32,220 nt of DNA from contig CAJUGT010000025.1 in NCBI GenBank assembly GCA_910586435.1, positions 5,127 to 37,346 on the forward strand, given 5' to 3'. A program made the translations under genes and the position numbers. Of this stretch, positions 1 to 7,409 are shown piece by piece (the stretch's first letter is position 1; the number at the start of each line of letters is the position of its first letter). Under the pieces are notes generated by a model. That model did no database searches. It saw only the letters and a list, made by a program, of their open reading frames with translations, and was not told the origin of the DNA. This stretch comes from an uncultured Acetatifactor sp. (GTDB taxonomy: Bacteria; Bacillota; Clostridia; Lachnospirales; Lachnospiraceae).

Positions 1-130
1 CGCACATGGAATCAGAAGTTGACACAATGCCTTTTTTGTGTCAACATTATACCATAATCCCATGCGCTTTGGCGCACATGGAATCAGAAGTTGACACAAT
101 GCCTTTTTTGTGTCAACATTATACCATGAT
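1..130. repeat. Structured interspersed repeat, left copy (two units)
   Basis: Two near-identical units, 1-55 and 73-127, separated by a short palindromic linker. Each unit has a perfect hairpin with GTTGACACA on the left and TGTGTCAAC on the right. Between units lies ATTATACCATAAT (itself ATTAT/ATAAT), then a second hairpin with GCGC/GCGC at its core and CCAT/ATGG outside. The array ends in ACATTATACCATGA (116-129). Related units occur at 7083-7240. The window starts inside the array, so its true left end is not visible. Probably a non-coding REP/MITE-like family; no function is asserted. Confidence 0.8.
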
Positions 131-137
131 ATATAAT
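108..137 (+). promoter_or_regulatory. Possible promoter at edge of repeat, for GNAT gene
   Basis: TTGTGT (108-113), which is the right arm of the repeat hairpin, lies 18 nt before TATAAT (132-137). If real, the repeat supplies the -35 of the downstream acetyltransferase gene. The 5' UTR would be about 110 nt. The -35 is weak and forms part of the hairpin, so confidence is low. Confidence 0.3.
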
Positions 138-255
138 ATTTTTAAACCCCCGAAAACAAGGGTATGTTAAAGCAGGTCAATGGTATATTTAGCTTAAAAA
201 GTTTCAAATTCATATTGGAATTTATGTATCAGTAAAAAAATTTTGGAGGAAACAT

Positions 256-669
256 ATGGAATATAAGGAAAATGCGTTGTGCTATGAAGATTATTGTACG
301 TTGAGGGAAAGTGTTGGGTGGCTGCTTTTTTCTAAAGAGCAGACACAAAAGGCGCTTATCAATAGTTTGTATACGATAATTGCCCTTAAGGACAGCCAAA
401 CTGTTGGTATGGGAAGATTGATAGGTGACGGAATGTATTATACGATAGTTGATATTGTGGTACAGCCCGACTATCAGAAACAGGGTATCGGCAATAAAAT
501 TGTCAATATGATCATAGAGTTTGTTGACAGGGAAACACCAGTCGGCGGACGTTCCAGTATCCAACTGATTGCAGAAAAAGGAAAAGAAGCATTTTATGAA
601 AAATTAGGATTTAAGATAATCCCACATGAATTTTGTGGTTCTGGTATGAGGAAAGTTATTCGCAAGTAA
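256..669 (+). CDS. GNAT-family N-acetyltransferase
   Basis: A 137-residue cytoplasmic protein of the GNAT superfamily, which transfers acetyl from acetyl-CoA to an amine; the acceptor cannot be told from sequence. The acetyl-CoA pyrophosphate-binding signature (Q/RxxGxG/A) appears as QKQGIGNKIV at about residues 75-84, preceded by the typical beta-4 strand (YTIVDIVVQPDY). The C-terminal AFYEKLGFKI is the usual GNAT beta-5/alpha-4 segment. The length is normal for a single-domain GNAT. The start is fixed by TTTTGGAGGAAACAT immediately before the ATG. The gene is plus-strand, AT-rich by eye compared with the minus-strand kinase locus, and stands alone between a repeat array and a decayed ankyrin gene, which suggests separate acquisition. 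Confidence 0.88.
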   Translation: MEYKENALCYEDYCTLRESVGWLLFSKEQTQKALINSLYTIIALKDSQTVGMGRLIGDGMYYTIVDIVVQPDYQKQGIGNKIVNMIIEFVDRETPVGGRSSIQLIAEKGKEAFYEKLGFKIIPHEFCGSGMRKVIRK

Positions 670-754
670 GGTGTGATTTTCCGTCTAACTATTACCATAA
701 TTCTAAGTAGCGGCAAAAGCACTGTTTTATATTGCAGCTTTATATTGCAACATT

Positions 755-1100
755 TTACCGCGCAAACAGCACATTCTGCGCCTCCTCTGTAACCACCGGC
801 TCCATGGTCTTAATATACTCTGCCGTTTCCCTTTGCCCGTTGACTCGGGCTGCGGTGTAAGGCCGATAGCCGTGATTGGTTCGTGATGGTCAGATCCGCC
901 CCCTGCTTCGCCAGAAAGCGCACCATCTCCCTTTGCCCGCCGCCCGCAGAACCGGTGCGCTCAGACTGCTATCCTGACTATTCACATCCACCCCTGTTCC
1001 CAGCAGATACTTCACAATGGCCCGGTGGTTATCGCTGTCTACGTGGCAAAGTCAAGGACCGGCGCAGCTGCACCGGTCCTTGCGGGATTTAAAGCGAAAG
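755..1100 (-). pseudogene. Decayed ankyrin-repeat gene (frameshifted)
   Basis: No single frame is open, but successive minus-strand frames give a continuous ankyrin-type protein. GAAAPVLDFAT is followed by DNHRAIVKYLLGTGVDVN, then APVLRA, then GGQREMVRFLAKQGADLTIT, then a tail ending in EEAQNVLFAR and a TAA at 755-757. These pieces match the ankyrin pattern (TPLH..A, IVK.LL..GADVN). At least three frame changes are needed, near 1040, 950 and 870. The remnant lies just downstream of the HK-DegV gene in the same direction, so it may once have been the last gene of that operon. Ankyrin repeats bind proteins; the partner is unknown. The upstream end is uncertain. Confidence 0.7.
1054..1081. repeat. 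28-bp near-perfect palindrome
   Basis: Arms AAGGACCGGCGCAG and CTGCACCGGTCCTT meet without a loop, with 13 of 14 positions complementary. It lies inside the ankyrin remnant at one of its frame breaks. As an RNA from the minus strand the one mismatch becomes a G-U pair. Confidence 0.7.
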
Positions 1101-1141
1101 TCTCCAAAAGCGGGCACGGCCCTGTAGGAACCCAGACCTGC

Positions 1142-3841
1142 TCACACTGCCTCCCCCTGCTCCGGCACCCGGATAATGGGATTCGAGGTTTCATCTTTTC
1201 TCAAAAACAGCAGCCCAAAAGAACCCGGACCACAATTGCTCACAATGGCGGCGGATGCCTTTTGCAGGTAGACATGCTCAAATTGACAATACTGCTCCAC
1301 CAGCTCCTGAATGTACTGAAGCTTTTTCTCATCCAAGCCACAATATGTGATAAACAGAATACTTCGGTCAATGGTTCTGGTATCCTGAAGCACCTTCCTG
1401 ACATATTTCTTGGCGGAATGGGTAAAGCCGCCCATTTCCATACTGCCCACTACCATCCTGCTTTTTTTCAGCACAAGAACCGGATGCAGCAGCAGCGCGT
1501 CACAAAGTACCTGTATCCGTTTTGGTATTCGCCCAGTCTGACACATCATATGGGTATCATTTATGATAAAAGCAGAAGAGATAAACCTCTCCATCCGTTT
1601 CACCGCTGCCACGATTTCTGCCTTTCCAACATGGCGCTCTGCCAGATAAGCCGCCCCAAGCACCGAAAGCCCCATACTGCTGGAGAGATGCCCGGAGTTT
1701 ATTACAGTTATATTTTCAAAAGACTTCGCCGCCTCAAGAGCGTTTTGATACCCCACACTGACATGCTTTGCCATGGTAATATGGATCACATTTTGAGCCT
1801 CCGTAAGCTTCTTTGCGAAAAACCGCTCATAATCCTCTACCTCAGGCGCCTGGGAGTATCCTTTCCGCCCCTGGGCAATGTGAGCCAGCAACTCTTCTGG
1901 TTTCAGCTCCTGACCATCCAGAAAGCGCCCTTCCTCTGTACAAATATAGTAGGGACATATGGAAATATCAAATTCTTTTCTAAGAGATTCCGGAAGATCG
2001 CACACGCTATCCGTTGTAACCAGAATAGAACGCCTTTTTGCCTGCTCAAAAATTAGAACATCCTTTCCTATCTCCGACTGTGGGGTATTTTCGTTCAGCT
2101 GCACCAGCTCCTTGGGAAGTACGCTCAGCACCGCCGCCTCCAACAGCGCACCGCTCACCGGCTTGGCCAGATAACCACTGAACCCCTCCTTCCGATACAG
2201 AAGCTGGTTGTCGCTGCCTGCATTGGCAGTCAGCGCAATCACGGGCACATTTTGGCACAGCCCCGTGGGCTGCGCCCGCAGAGCATGAAGACACTCTATG
2301 CCATCCATCTGCGGCATCAGATGATCCATTAAGATACAGTCATAGTGGTGGCTCTGCGTCAGCTTCAGACATTCTGCCCCACTGGATGCGGCATCAATCT
2401 GAATCTTGGTCTCCGCAAGCAGCTTTGTTACCACCAACAGATTCATCTCATTGTCATCCACCACCAGGATATGCGCCTCCGGCGCCTCGAAACTCTGCCG
2501 ATATGGCTCATCTTCACGAAGTTTTGCCCTGGAAGCCAGAGTAAACGTCCCCAGCTCTTTGGCGTCCACAATATCCTGCTCCAGTGTAACAATAAATTCT
2601 GAGCCCTTGGTATAGACACTGTTTACGCTAATCTCACCTTCCATCATTTCCACCAGCTGCTGTACAATGCTTAACCCCAGTCCGGTCCCCTCGATATGAC
2701 GGTTTTTTTCGTCCTCCACCCGCCGAAAGGCATTGAAAATATAGGGGATATCGTCCTTCTTTACCCCCTGTCCGGTATCCTCCACGGAGTACCATACCCG
2801 CACACGGTTAATTGCCAGGCGCTCACAGCGAATGGAGAGTGTGACCGAACCCTCACTGGTATATTTCACTGCGTTATTCAGCAGGTTGATTAGTATCTGC
2901 TTGATGCGCACTGCGTCTCCGCACAGCATACTTGGGATGGAAGGGTCCACCTGGAGCTTGAATTCCAGCCCTTTTTCCTTTGCTTTGACCCAGATCATAT
3001 TAACGATGTCCGAAAGCAGCGCCCCCATCTCATAGGAAGCATTGACTATCTCCATTTTCCCAGACTTAATCTTGGATATGTCCAGAATGTCGTTGATCAG
3101 CGTAAGCAACAGCTTGCTGGCACCCTGTATATTTCTGGCATTCTCCGCCACCTCTTCCGAAATATCACCCCGGAGCGTAATCTCATTCAACCCGATAATC
3201 GTATTGATAGGGGTACGGATTTCATGGCTCATGCTGGAGAAAAACTTATTCTCCGCCTGGTTCAGCTCCTCAATCTCCTTTTTCTGCCGCTGGCTCAGGG
3301 CATTTTCCTCATCATACATGCGATTTAGGAACATGAGCAGCAGACTGGTAAGCACACCCACCATCACCATGGAAAACGCAGAATCCACAAAATAACTCTG
3401 ATGGCTGTTTTGACGGCTCAGCTCCGGGAAATAAAAGGCAATGCCATAACAAAGAATCGTTTCCAATGTACACAGTCCGAAAAACGCAACCATTCGTTTC
3501 CCCCGCAGAGTGATGCAGACATAGATAAAACATAACACGAACCACTCCGGCACCCCACTGTAGAAACCGCCTGCGCTGAAAAATGTAAAGGGAAAAAGCA
3601 CAAGCAACAGAATCAAGATGGCCGTAGCCCCCGCTTGCACGCGTTTCTTCCGAATACAATACTTCACAATCATCGCTATGGCTGCCAGACCTACAACAAG
3701 TATCACAATATTTAAAACGCTTCTGCCCATAGGCAGGGTACATACCATCGCAATCATACAGATTACGGTCACGATGCGGAACATACGCTCGCGCAGACTG
3801 ATTCTGTGATCGAAAAGGATCTCAAACCATTTTTTGATCAC
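1142..3841 (-). CDS. Hybrid histidine kinase-receiver fused to C-terminal DegV domain
   Basis: About 899 residues. Several hydrophobic helices occupy residues 20-175 (membrane sensor), then a HisKA domain with FFSSMSHEIRTPIN (phospho-His near 206), and an HATPase_c with N-box INLLNNAVKY, G1 EDTGQG and G2 GTGLGLSIV (about 300-420). A receiver follows (ILVVDDNEMN, phospho-Asp in LMDHLMP near 506, Lys near 560). From about 605 to the end is a DegV/EDD fold: it opens LVTTDSVCDLPESL and ends NCGPGSFGLLF, as in fatty-acid-binding DegV/FakB proteins. No Hpt domain is present; the upstream neighbour has one. Start: an in-frame TTG exists at 3862, but AAAGGAG lies downstream of it, so I prefer GTG at 3841 (spacing about 11 nt). 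Kinase and receiver are clear; the role of the DegV part as an intracellular lipid sensor or output is inference. Confidence 0.88.
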   Translation of the reverse strand: MIKKWFEILFDHRISLRERMFRIVTVICMIAMVCTLPMGRSVLNIVILVVGLAAIAMIVKYCIRKKRVQAGATAILILLLVLFPFTFFSAGGFYSGVPEWFVLCFIYVCITLRGKRMVAFFGLCTLETILCYGIAFYFPELSRQNSHQSYFVDSAFSMVMVGVLTSLLLMFLNRMYDEENALSQRQKKEIEELNQAENKFFSSMSHEIRTPINTIIGLNEITLRGDISEEVAENARNIQGASKLLLTLINDILDISKIKSGKMEIVNASYEMGALLSDIVNMIWVKAKEKGLEFKLQVDPSIPSMLCGDAVRIKQILINLLNNAVKYTSEGSVTLSIRCERLAINRVRVWYSVEDTGQGVKKDDIPYIFNAFRRVEDEKNRHIEGTGLGLSIVQQLVEMMEGEISVNSVYTKGSEFIVTLEQDIVDAKELGTFTLASRAKLREDEPYRQSFEAPEAHILVVDDNEMNLLVVTKLLAETKIQIDAASSGAECLKLTQSHHYDCILMDHLMPQMDGIECLHALRAQPTGLCQNVPVIALTANAGSDNQLLYRKEGFSGYLAKPVSGALLEAAVLSVLPKELVQLNENTPQSEIGKDVLIFEQAKRRSILVTTDSVCDLPESLRKEFDISICPYYICTEEGRFLDGQELKPEELLAHIAQGRKGYSQAPEVEDYERFFAKKLTEAQNVIHITMAKHVSVGYQNALEAAKSFENITVINSGHLSSSMGLSVLGAAYLAERHVGKAEIVAAVKRMERFISSAFIINDTHMMCQTGRIPKRIQVLCDALLLHPVLVLKKSRMVVGSMEMGGFTHSAKKYVRKVLQDTRTIDRSILFITYCGLDEKKLQYIQELVEQYCQFEHVYLQKASAAIVSNCGPGSFGLLFLRKDETSNPIIRVPEQGEAV

Positions 3842-3875
3842 GCAATTCTTCACTCCTTTCAATTTGGCATTTCAA

Positions 3876-3910
3876 AAGCTCGTCGGGACAGCTTATATCC
3901 CGGCGAGCTT
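3876..3910 (-). terminator. Intercistronic hairpin, possible attenuating terminator
   Basis: On the minus strand AAGCTCGCCGGGA pairs with TCCCGACGAGCTT (12 of 13 positions), with a 9-nt loop that contains the stop codon of the upstream kinase, followed by a run of four T. It lies between the two kinase genes and could lower expression of the DegV kinase or mark an mRNA processing point. The short T-run makes full termination unlikely. Confidence 0.55.
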
Positions 3911-6460
3911 TCCGCAAAGCTCATCATATGCGCTTATCAGCGCAGAGTGATGCTCCCGGATAAAATCTGTGTCGCCTCTTTTTCCCGCAAGCTCCAGCTC
4001 CTTTGCCTGGGCGGAAAGCGCTTCCGCTCCGATGGTCAGCGATGTGCTCTTCAATGCGTGGACTTTCACCACGTATTCCTCCCAGTCAGCCCCTTCGTAT
4101 AAAGATACGATTTCCGCTTTCTTAGTCCCCTTTTGCTCCCGGAATATTTGCAGCATCTCACGGAAAAAGTCTTCATCCCCGCTGCAATAATACAACCCCA
4201 ACTCTACATTGACACCGGCCTGGCCCAGCTGTTCGTAGGGGAGAGCCAGACTGTCCTCTGAGGTCTGTGTCAAATCAGCCGTCTCCGGGACTTCTATGTG
4301 TTCCGCCGACCCACTCTCTCCGTCAGGCGCATCCAATCCATGATTTGCGGGAACTGCCCCCGCAGCCTCCATGGACACCTCTTCATCCGCCATGCCTTCC
4401 TTATATTGAATAAAACGCTTGGGCAGCACCCTTCGCAGCACCCGCTCCAAAACCGTGCGCTCAATGGGCTTGGGGACAAATTCAGTAAAACCCTCACTGC
4501 GAAACATCTCCCGGGCTCCGCTGACAGTATTCGCAGTCAACGCAATGACCGGCAGGTCCTTGTAAGTGTCGTTTGGCAGCTCACGAATTCTTTTCAGGGT
4601 CTCTACTCCGTCAAATCCCGGCATCATATGATCCAGAAAGATAATATCATAGGAAACACTTTCACACTGAGCTACCGCTTCCCTGCCACTTGAGCAAGTA
4701 TCCACCACAATCCCATAGCTTCCCAGAACCCCCTTAGCCACCACCAGGTTCATCTCCTCATCGTCCACTGCCAGCGCCCGGACACCCGGACAGGTAAAGG
4801 GTTTCCGCCCCGCAGCCTGGGCCTCCGCAAAGCCTCGTGCGCCCAGCTCTCCATTCAGCAAATTCGCAACGGATAGAGCGGAAAAGGGTTTATGTATCAT
4901 AAACAGCTTGCTCTGGCTATCCAGGTTAAATTCTTTTTCCGCAATCACAATAATCTGAAGATTGTCCGCTAAATCTTCATAATACGCCGGATTCTCCACA
5001 TATTCCGACTGCGCGATAAAAATATGAGTCAGCCTGTGGCCATGTTGCAGTTTGAGCAATCCCTCAAAGTTGTGGACTTGATATCCCTTGATGCCAAGTC
5101 CTTCCACCAGATTCAGAATCAGACCATCATAATATTCCCGAACCTCGTCACAACTGTACCGCTCCGGTCTGAAATAGCACGCAATGCACAGTTCCTCCGG
5201 GTTGTTGAGCATAATACACGGCTGTGTATCCACCACACCCTGAGGGAGCACGATATGGGCATGAAGCCCCTGCTGGCTCTTGCTTTCAAAGTGAATGAAA
5301 CCGCCCATGGCGTTCAATATCCCCCGGGCAATGGGAAGTCCGAGACCAAGACCGCCAACAAAACGGCGGCTTCCGGAATCCGCCTGATAAAAGTCATCAT
5401 ACATCTGAAGCATCTGGGAACCTGTCATCCCAATGCCCGTATCCCGAATGTCTATGAGCAAATTGAGTCCGTAGTTCTCCAGCCGGTATCCTATGCGGAC
5501 ATTAACGCCGCCTTCTTCCGTAAATTTAATGGAGTTCTCCACCAGAATCTTGAGCACATGGGAAATTTTTTCCGAATCCCCAACAAGAACTGCCGGCACC
5601 TTAGGGTCAATATCAAACACAATCTCTAAATGCTGGCGGTTAGTTTGCAGCGCAGTCATGGTAATCACATCGTTTAGTACTGAAGTAATGGTATACTCTT
5701 CCTTGGCGGGAGTCAGCGTGCCCTCCACAATCTCCGTGTAGTCCAGCATATTATCAATTTGGTTTGACAGACGCTTTCCTGCCAGCTTAATGGAGGTCAT
5801 ATCCGCCCGGATGTCCGGAGAAATATCCTTCCCAAGCGCTACTTCACTGATTCCGATGACCATGTTGATTGGGGTACGGAGTTCATGAGACACATTGGAT
5901 AAAAAGACCGCGTTTTGCTTCCCCACCACTTCAAGCTCAGCAAATACTTGATCATACCACTTCCGCTGTACACTGCGCTGATTAATCCAGTATAGTGCCA
6001 GCGCTTCCCCTCCAAATACCATAACAGCACCCACGCCCAAACGGAACAGTTCCCGAAACTCCATATGGAAAGAAATGGTATGGAGGATCAGGACATGATA
6101 CAGAAGCTCCAATACATACAGCGCTCCCAGTACATAAAAAATCCACTTTTTATTCAGCATGAACAGCGACAAAATTGTAATACAAGCCATGGCTGGCACA
6201 TTATAAAGACTGATTTCATGTACGCCAAAGTAAAAGAATTCCAGCAGAATCAACGCGACACAAAGGTATTCATAAAATTTGTCCGATCCGGTTTTGGCAA
6301 TATGAAGGAGCCATATGCTTACGCAACCGGCCCCCATCAGCGGAATCGTCCAGAATTCCCATGCCATAACGATCGTCACCATACCCAGCACCACGCTGTA
6401 CACTGTTGTAATGACAGCCAGCAGCAAATGCCTGCTTATCCGCTCCTCCGCCCTCATCAT
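3893..6460 (-). CDS. Hybrid sensor histidine kinase with receiver and Hpt domains
   Basis: 855 residues. Six or so hydrophobic segments occupy residues 10-160, with no large extracellular domain. HisKA contains FLSNVSHELRTPIN (phospho-His 192). HATPase_c has VLKILVENSIKF, DIRDTGIG and GGLGLGLPIA (about 295-405). Residues 415-535 look like a degenerate receiver without a clear phospho-acceptor. A canonical receiver at 558-680 has AVDDEEMN, LDHMMP (Asp 610) and the conserved Lys 664. An Hpt domain at about 740-855 carries VHALKSTS (His 801). This BarA/ArcB-like order supports a full His-Asp-His relay in one protein. Its ATG overlaps the TGA of the upstream receiver gene (ATGA), indicating translational coupling. 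The likely final acceptors are the adjacent lone receiver or the receiver of the DegV kinase; both are inferred. Confidence 0.92.
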   Translation of the reverse strand: MMRAEERISRHLLLAVITTVYSVVLGMVTIVMAWEFWTIPLMGAGCVSIWLLHIAKTGSDKFYEYLCVALILLEFFYFGVHEISLYNVPAMACITILSLFMLNKKWIFYVLGALYVLELLYHVLILHTISFHMEFRELFRLGVGAVMVFGGEALALYWINQRSVQRKWYDQVFAELEVVGKQNAVFLSNVSHELRTPINMVIGISEVALGKDISPDIRADMTSIKLAGKRLSNQIDNMLDYTEIVEGTLTPAKEEYTITSVLNDVITMTALQTNRQHLEIVFDIDPKVPAVLVGDSEKISHVLKILVENSIKFTEEGGVNVRIGYRLENYGLNLLIDIRDTGIGMTGSQMLQMYDDFYQADSGSRRFVGGLGLGLPIARGILNAMGGFIHFESKSQQGLHAHIVLPQGVVDTQPCIMLNNPEELCIACYFRPERYSCDEVREYYDGLILNLVEGLGIKGYQVHNFEGLLKLQHGHRLTHIFIAQSEYVENPAYYEDLADNLQIIVIAEKEFNLDSQSKLFMIHKPFSALSVANLLNGELGARGFAEAQAAGRKPFTCPGVRALAVDDEEMNLVVAKGVLGSYGIVVDTCSSGREAVAQCESVSYDIIFLDHMMPGFDGVETLKRIRELPNDTYKDLPVIALTANTVSGAREMFRSEGFTEFVPKPIERTVLERVLRRVLPKRFIQYKEGMADEEVSMEAAGAVPANHGLDAPDGESGSAEHIEVPETADLTQTSEDSLALPYEQLGQAGVNVELGLYYCSGDEDFFREMLQIFREQKGTKKAEIVSLYEGADWEEYVVKVHALKSTSLTIGAEALSAQAKELELAGKRGDTDFIREHHSALISAYDELCGKLAGI

Positions 6461-6816
6461 TTGTCAAGCTCCTGCGCAACCCGAGTCAGCAGCTCCTGCG
6501 GCGGGTAGGGCTTTTTCAGATAATTTACTGCGCCCAGTCGAATTGCGTTGAGCACATTGTCTTCCTCTCCCGACGCCGTCAAAAAAATCACAGGTGTCCC
6601 GGCGGCAAACTCTTTCATGCGTTCAAAGGTTTCAAATCCATTCATGTTTGGCATCACTATATCCAACAAAACCAAATCTATCATTTTATGCTTCAGTATA
6701 TCCAGCGCCTCAGGTCCTGAACTGGTCAAATATACATCGTATTCCTTTCCAAGAATCCGCTTTGTCCTCATCAGATTCATATCGTCATCATCGACCACTA
6801 AAATGCGTTTCTGCAT
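6457..6816 (-). CDS. Single-domain response regulator (CheY-like receiver)
   Basis: 119 residues forming one receiver domain and nothing else. RILVVDDDDMN gives the acidic Mg-binding residues, LVLLDIVMPNMNG the phospho-acceptor Asp 52, PVIFLTAS the switch Thr 80, and NYLKKPYPP the conserved Lys near 101. There is no DNA-binding or enzymatic output, so it is probably a phosphate shuttle or protein-interaction output in the relay with the two kinases downstream. The longer frame reaching 6963 is not supported: GGGAGG lies 8 nt before the ATG at 6816, and a promoter lies at 6869-6897, inside that extension. First gene of the three-gene minus-strand operon. Confidence 0.92.
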   Translation of the reverse strand: MQKRILVVDDDDMNLMRTKRILGKEYDVYLTSSGPEALDILKHKMIDLVLLDIVMPNMNGFETFERMKEFAAGTPVIFLTASGEEDNVLNAIRLGAVNYLKKPYPPQELLTRVAQELDK

Positions 6817-6868
6817 GTATAAATGCCTCCCTACTTCATGTTCAGGGCTTTCCTGCCCCATAGACTCT

Positions 6869-6897
6869 ATTCTAAATGATATCAATGAGAAAATCAA
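6869..6897 (-). promoter_or_regulatory. Promoter of phosphorelay operon
   Basis: Read on the minus strand: TTGATT (6897-6892), a 17-nt spacer, then TAGAAT (6874-6869). The distance to the receiver ATG at 6816 leaves a 5' UTR of about 45 nt. Confidence 0.5.
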
Positions 6898-6983
6898 GCT
6901 CAATTGAGAACCATTTTTACCAAAACACAATTTTTCATTTCTGTTCAGACCTGATAGCGCCAAGTGGCTTGCGGGGTTGTTCT

Positions 6984-7097
6984 ATGGCAGCGAAAGAGAC
7001 GGCGGGTGGGTGTCACCGCAAGGTGTTTTCACGCACCATAGAAAAAGCCCCACAGACCAGTAAAATCAAGGTCTCCGGGACTTTTTATATACCATAA
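6984..7097 (+). other. Small possible coding segment carrying the AKETAGG motif
   Basis: A 37-codon frame opens ATG with MAAKETAGG and ends at 7097. The same AKETAGG stretch is coded at 31719-31739 with differences only at third codon positions, which hints that it is, or derives from, coding sequence. No good ribosome binding site is visible (only GCGGGG about 7 nt upstream). The frame lies inside a long imperfect inverted repeat: 6973-6987 (GGGG.TT.TTCTATGG) against 7036-7051. It may be the remnant of a repeated small-protein or mobile sequence. No function is known to me. Confidence 0.3.
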
Positions 7098-7240
7098 TCC
7101 TGTGTACTTTGGCGCGCTTGGAATCAAAAGTTGGCACAATGCCCTTCTGTGCCAACTTTATACCATAATTTCATGCGCTTCAGCGCATATGAAATCAGAA
7201 GTTGACACAATGCCCTTCTGTGTCAACATTATACCATGAT
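7083..7240. repeat. Structured interspersed repeat, right copy (two units)
   Basis: Two further units of the family seen at 1-130. The first hairpin is GTTGGCACA (7130-7138) with TGTGCCAAC (7148-7156); the second is GTTGACACA (7201-7209) with TGTGTCAAC (7219-7227). Both have the loop ATGCCCTTC. The A-T pair of one is G-C in the other, a compensatory change. The linker hairpin at about 7170-7197 (TTTCAT...ATGAAA around GCGC/GCGC) also covaries with its CCAT/ATGG counterpart near position 60-80. The array ends in ACATTATACCATGA (7226-7239). Confidence 0.8.
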
Positions 7241-7390
7241 TTCGTGATTCTTCGGGCAGAGACCCGAAAAACCTTCTGTTTTTCGGGTTCGCTTCGCTTG
7301 CCAAATGTCCAAAGACGCATCTGCTCAAACAAGTTTGGCAGTTGCGTCTTTGGACGCTTGGCTCTGCCCTTTGCGGACATTATACCATGA
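7240..7390. repeat. Branched palindromic element between direct repeats
   Basis: ACATTATACCATGA is repeated exactly at 7226-7239 and 7377-7390. Between the copies sit nested inverted repeats: a closing stem GGGCAGAG (7254-7261) with CTCTGCCC (7362-7369); inner stem one, CCCGAAAAAC (7263-7272) with GTTTTTCGGG (7278-7287); inner stem two, GTCCAAAGACGCA (7307-7319) with TGCGTCTTTGGAC (7343-7355). TGCCAAA (7299-7305) can also pair with TTTGGCA (7334-7340) in the loop of stem two. It lies at the 3' side of the GH51 gene (stop at 7410), so part of it may end that transcript, but the multi-branch layout exceeds a simple terminator. Confidence 0.75.
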
Positions 7391-7409
7391 ATATGTGTAC
7401 TTCCAATAC

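Noticed and set aside
1..130. CRISPR array
   Set aside because: The repeated units are long, hairpin-containing and directly joined by a conserved linker; there are no unique spacers and no cas genes.
1025..2056. Long plus-strand open frame of 343 codons opposite the DegV kinase
   Set aside because: It is antisense to a gene with full kinase, receiver and DegV motifs, has no domain, and its composition is that of a reversed frame.
6973..7051. c-di-GMP or other known riboswitch in the phosphorelay leader
   Set aside because: There are GGTG and CACC pieces, but the expected conserved core is not present, and the region is upstream of the inferred promoter.
7195..7390. Short open frames on both strands across the branched element
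   Set aside because: Both arise from palindromic sequence; no ribosome site; structure explains the region better than coding.
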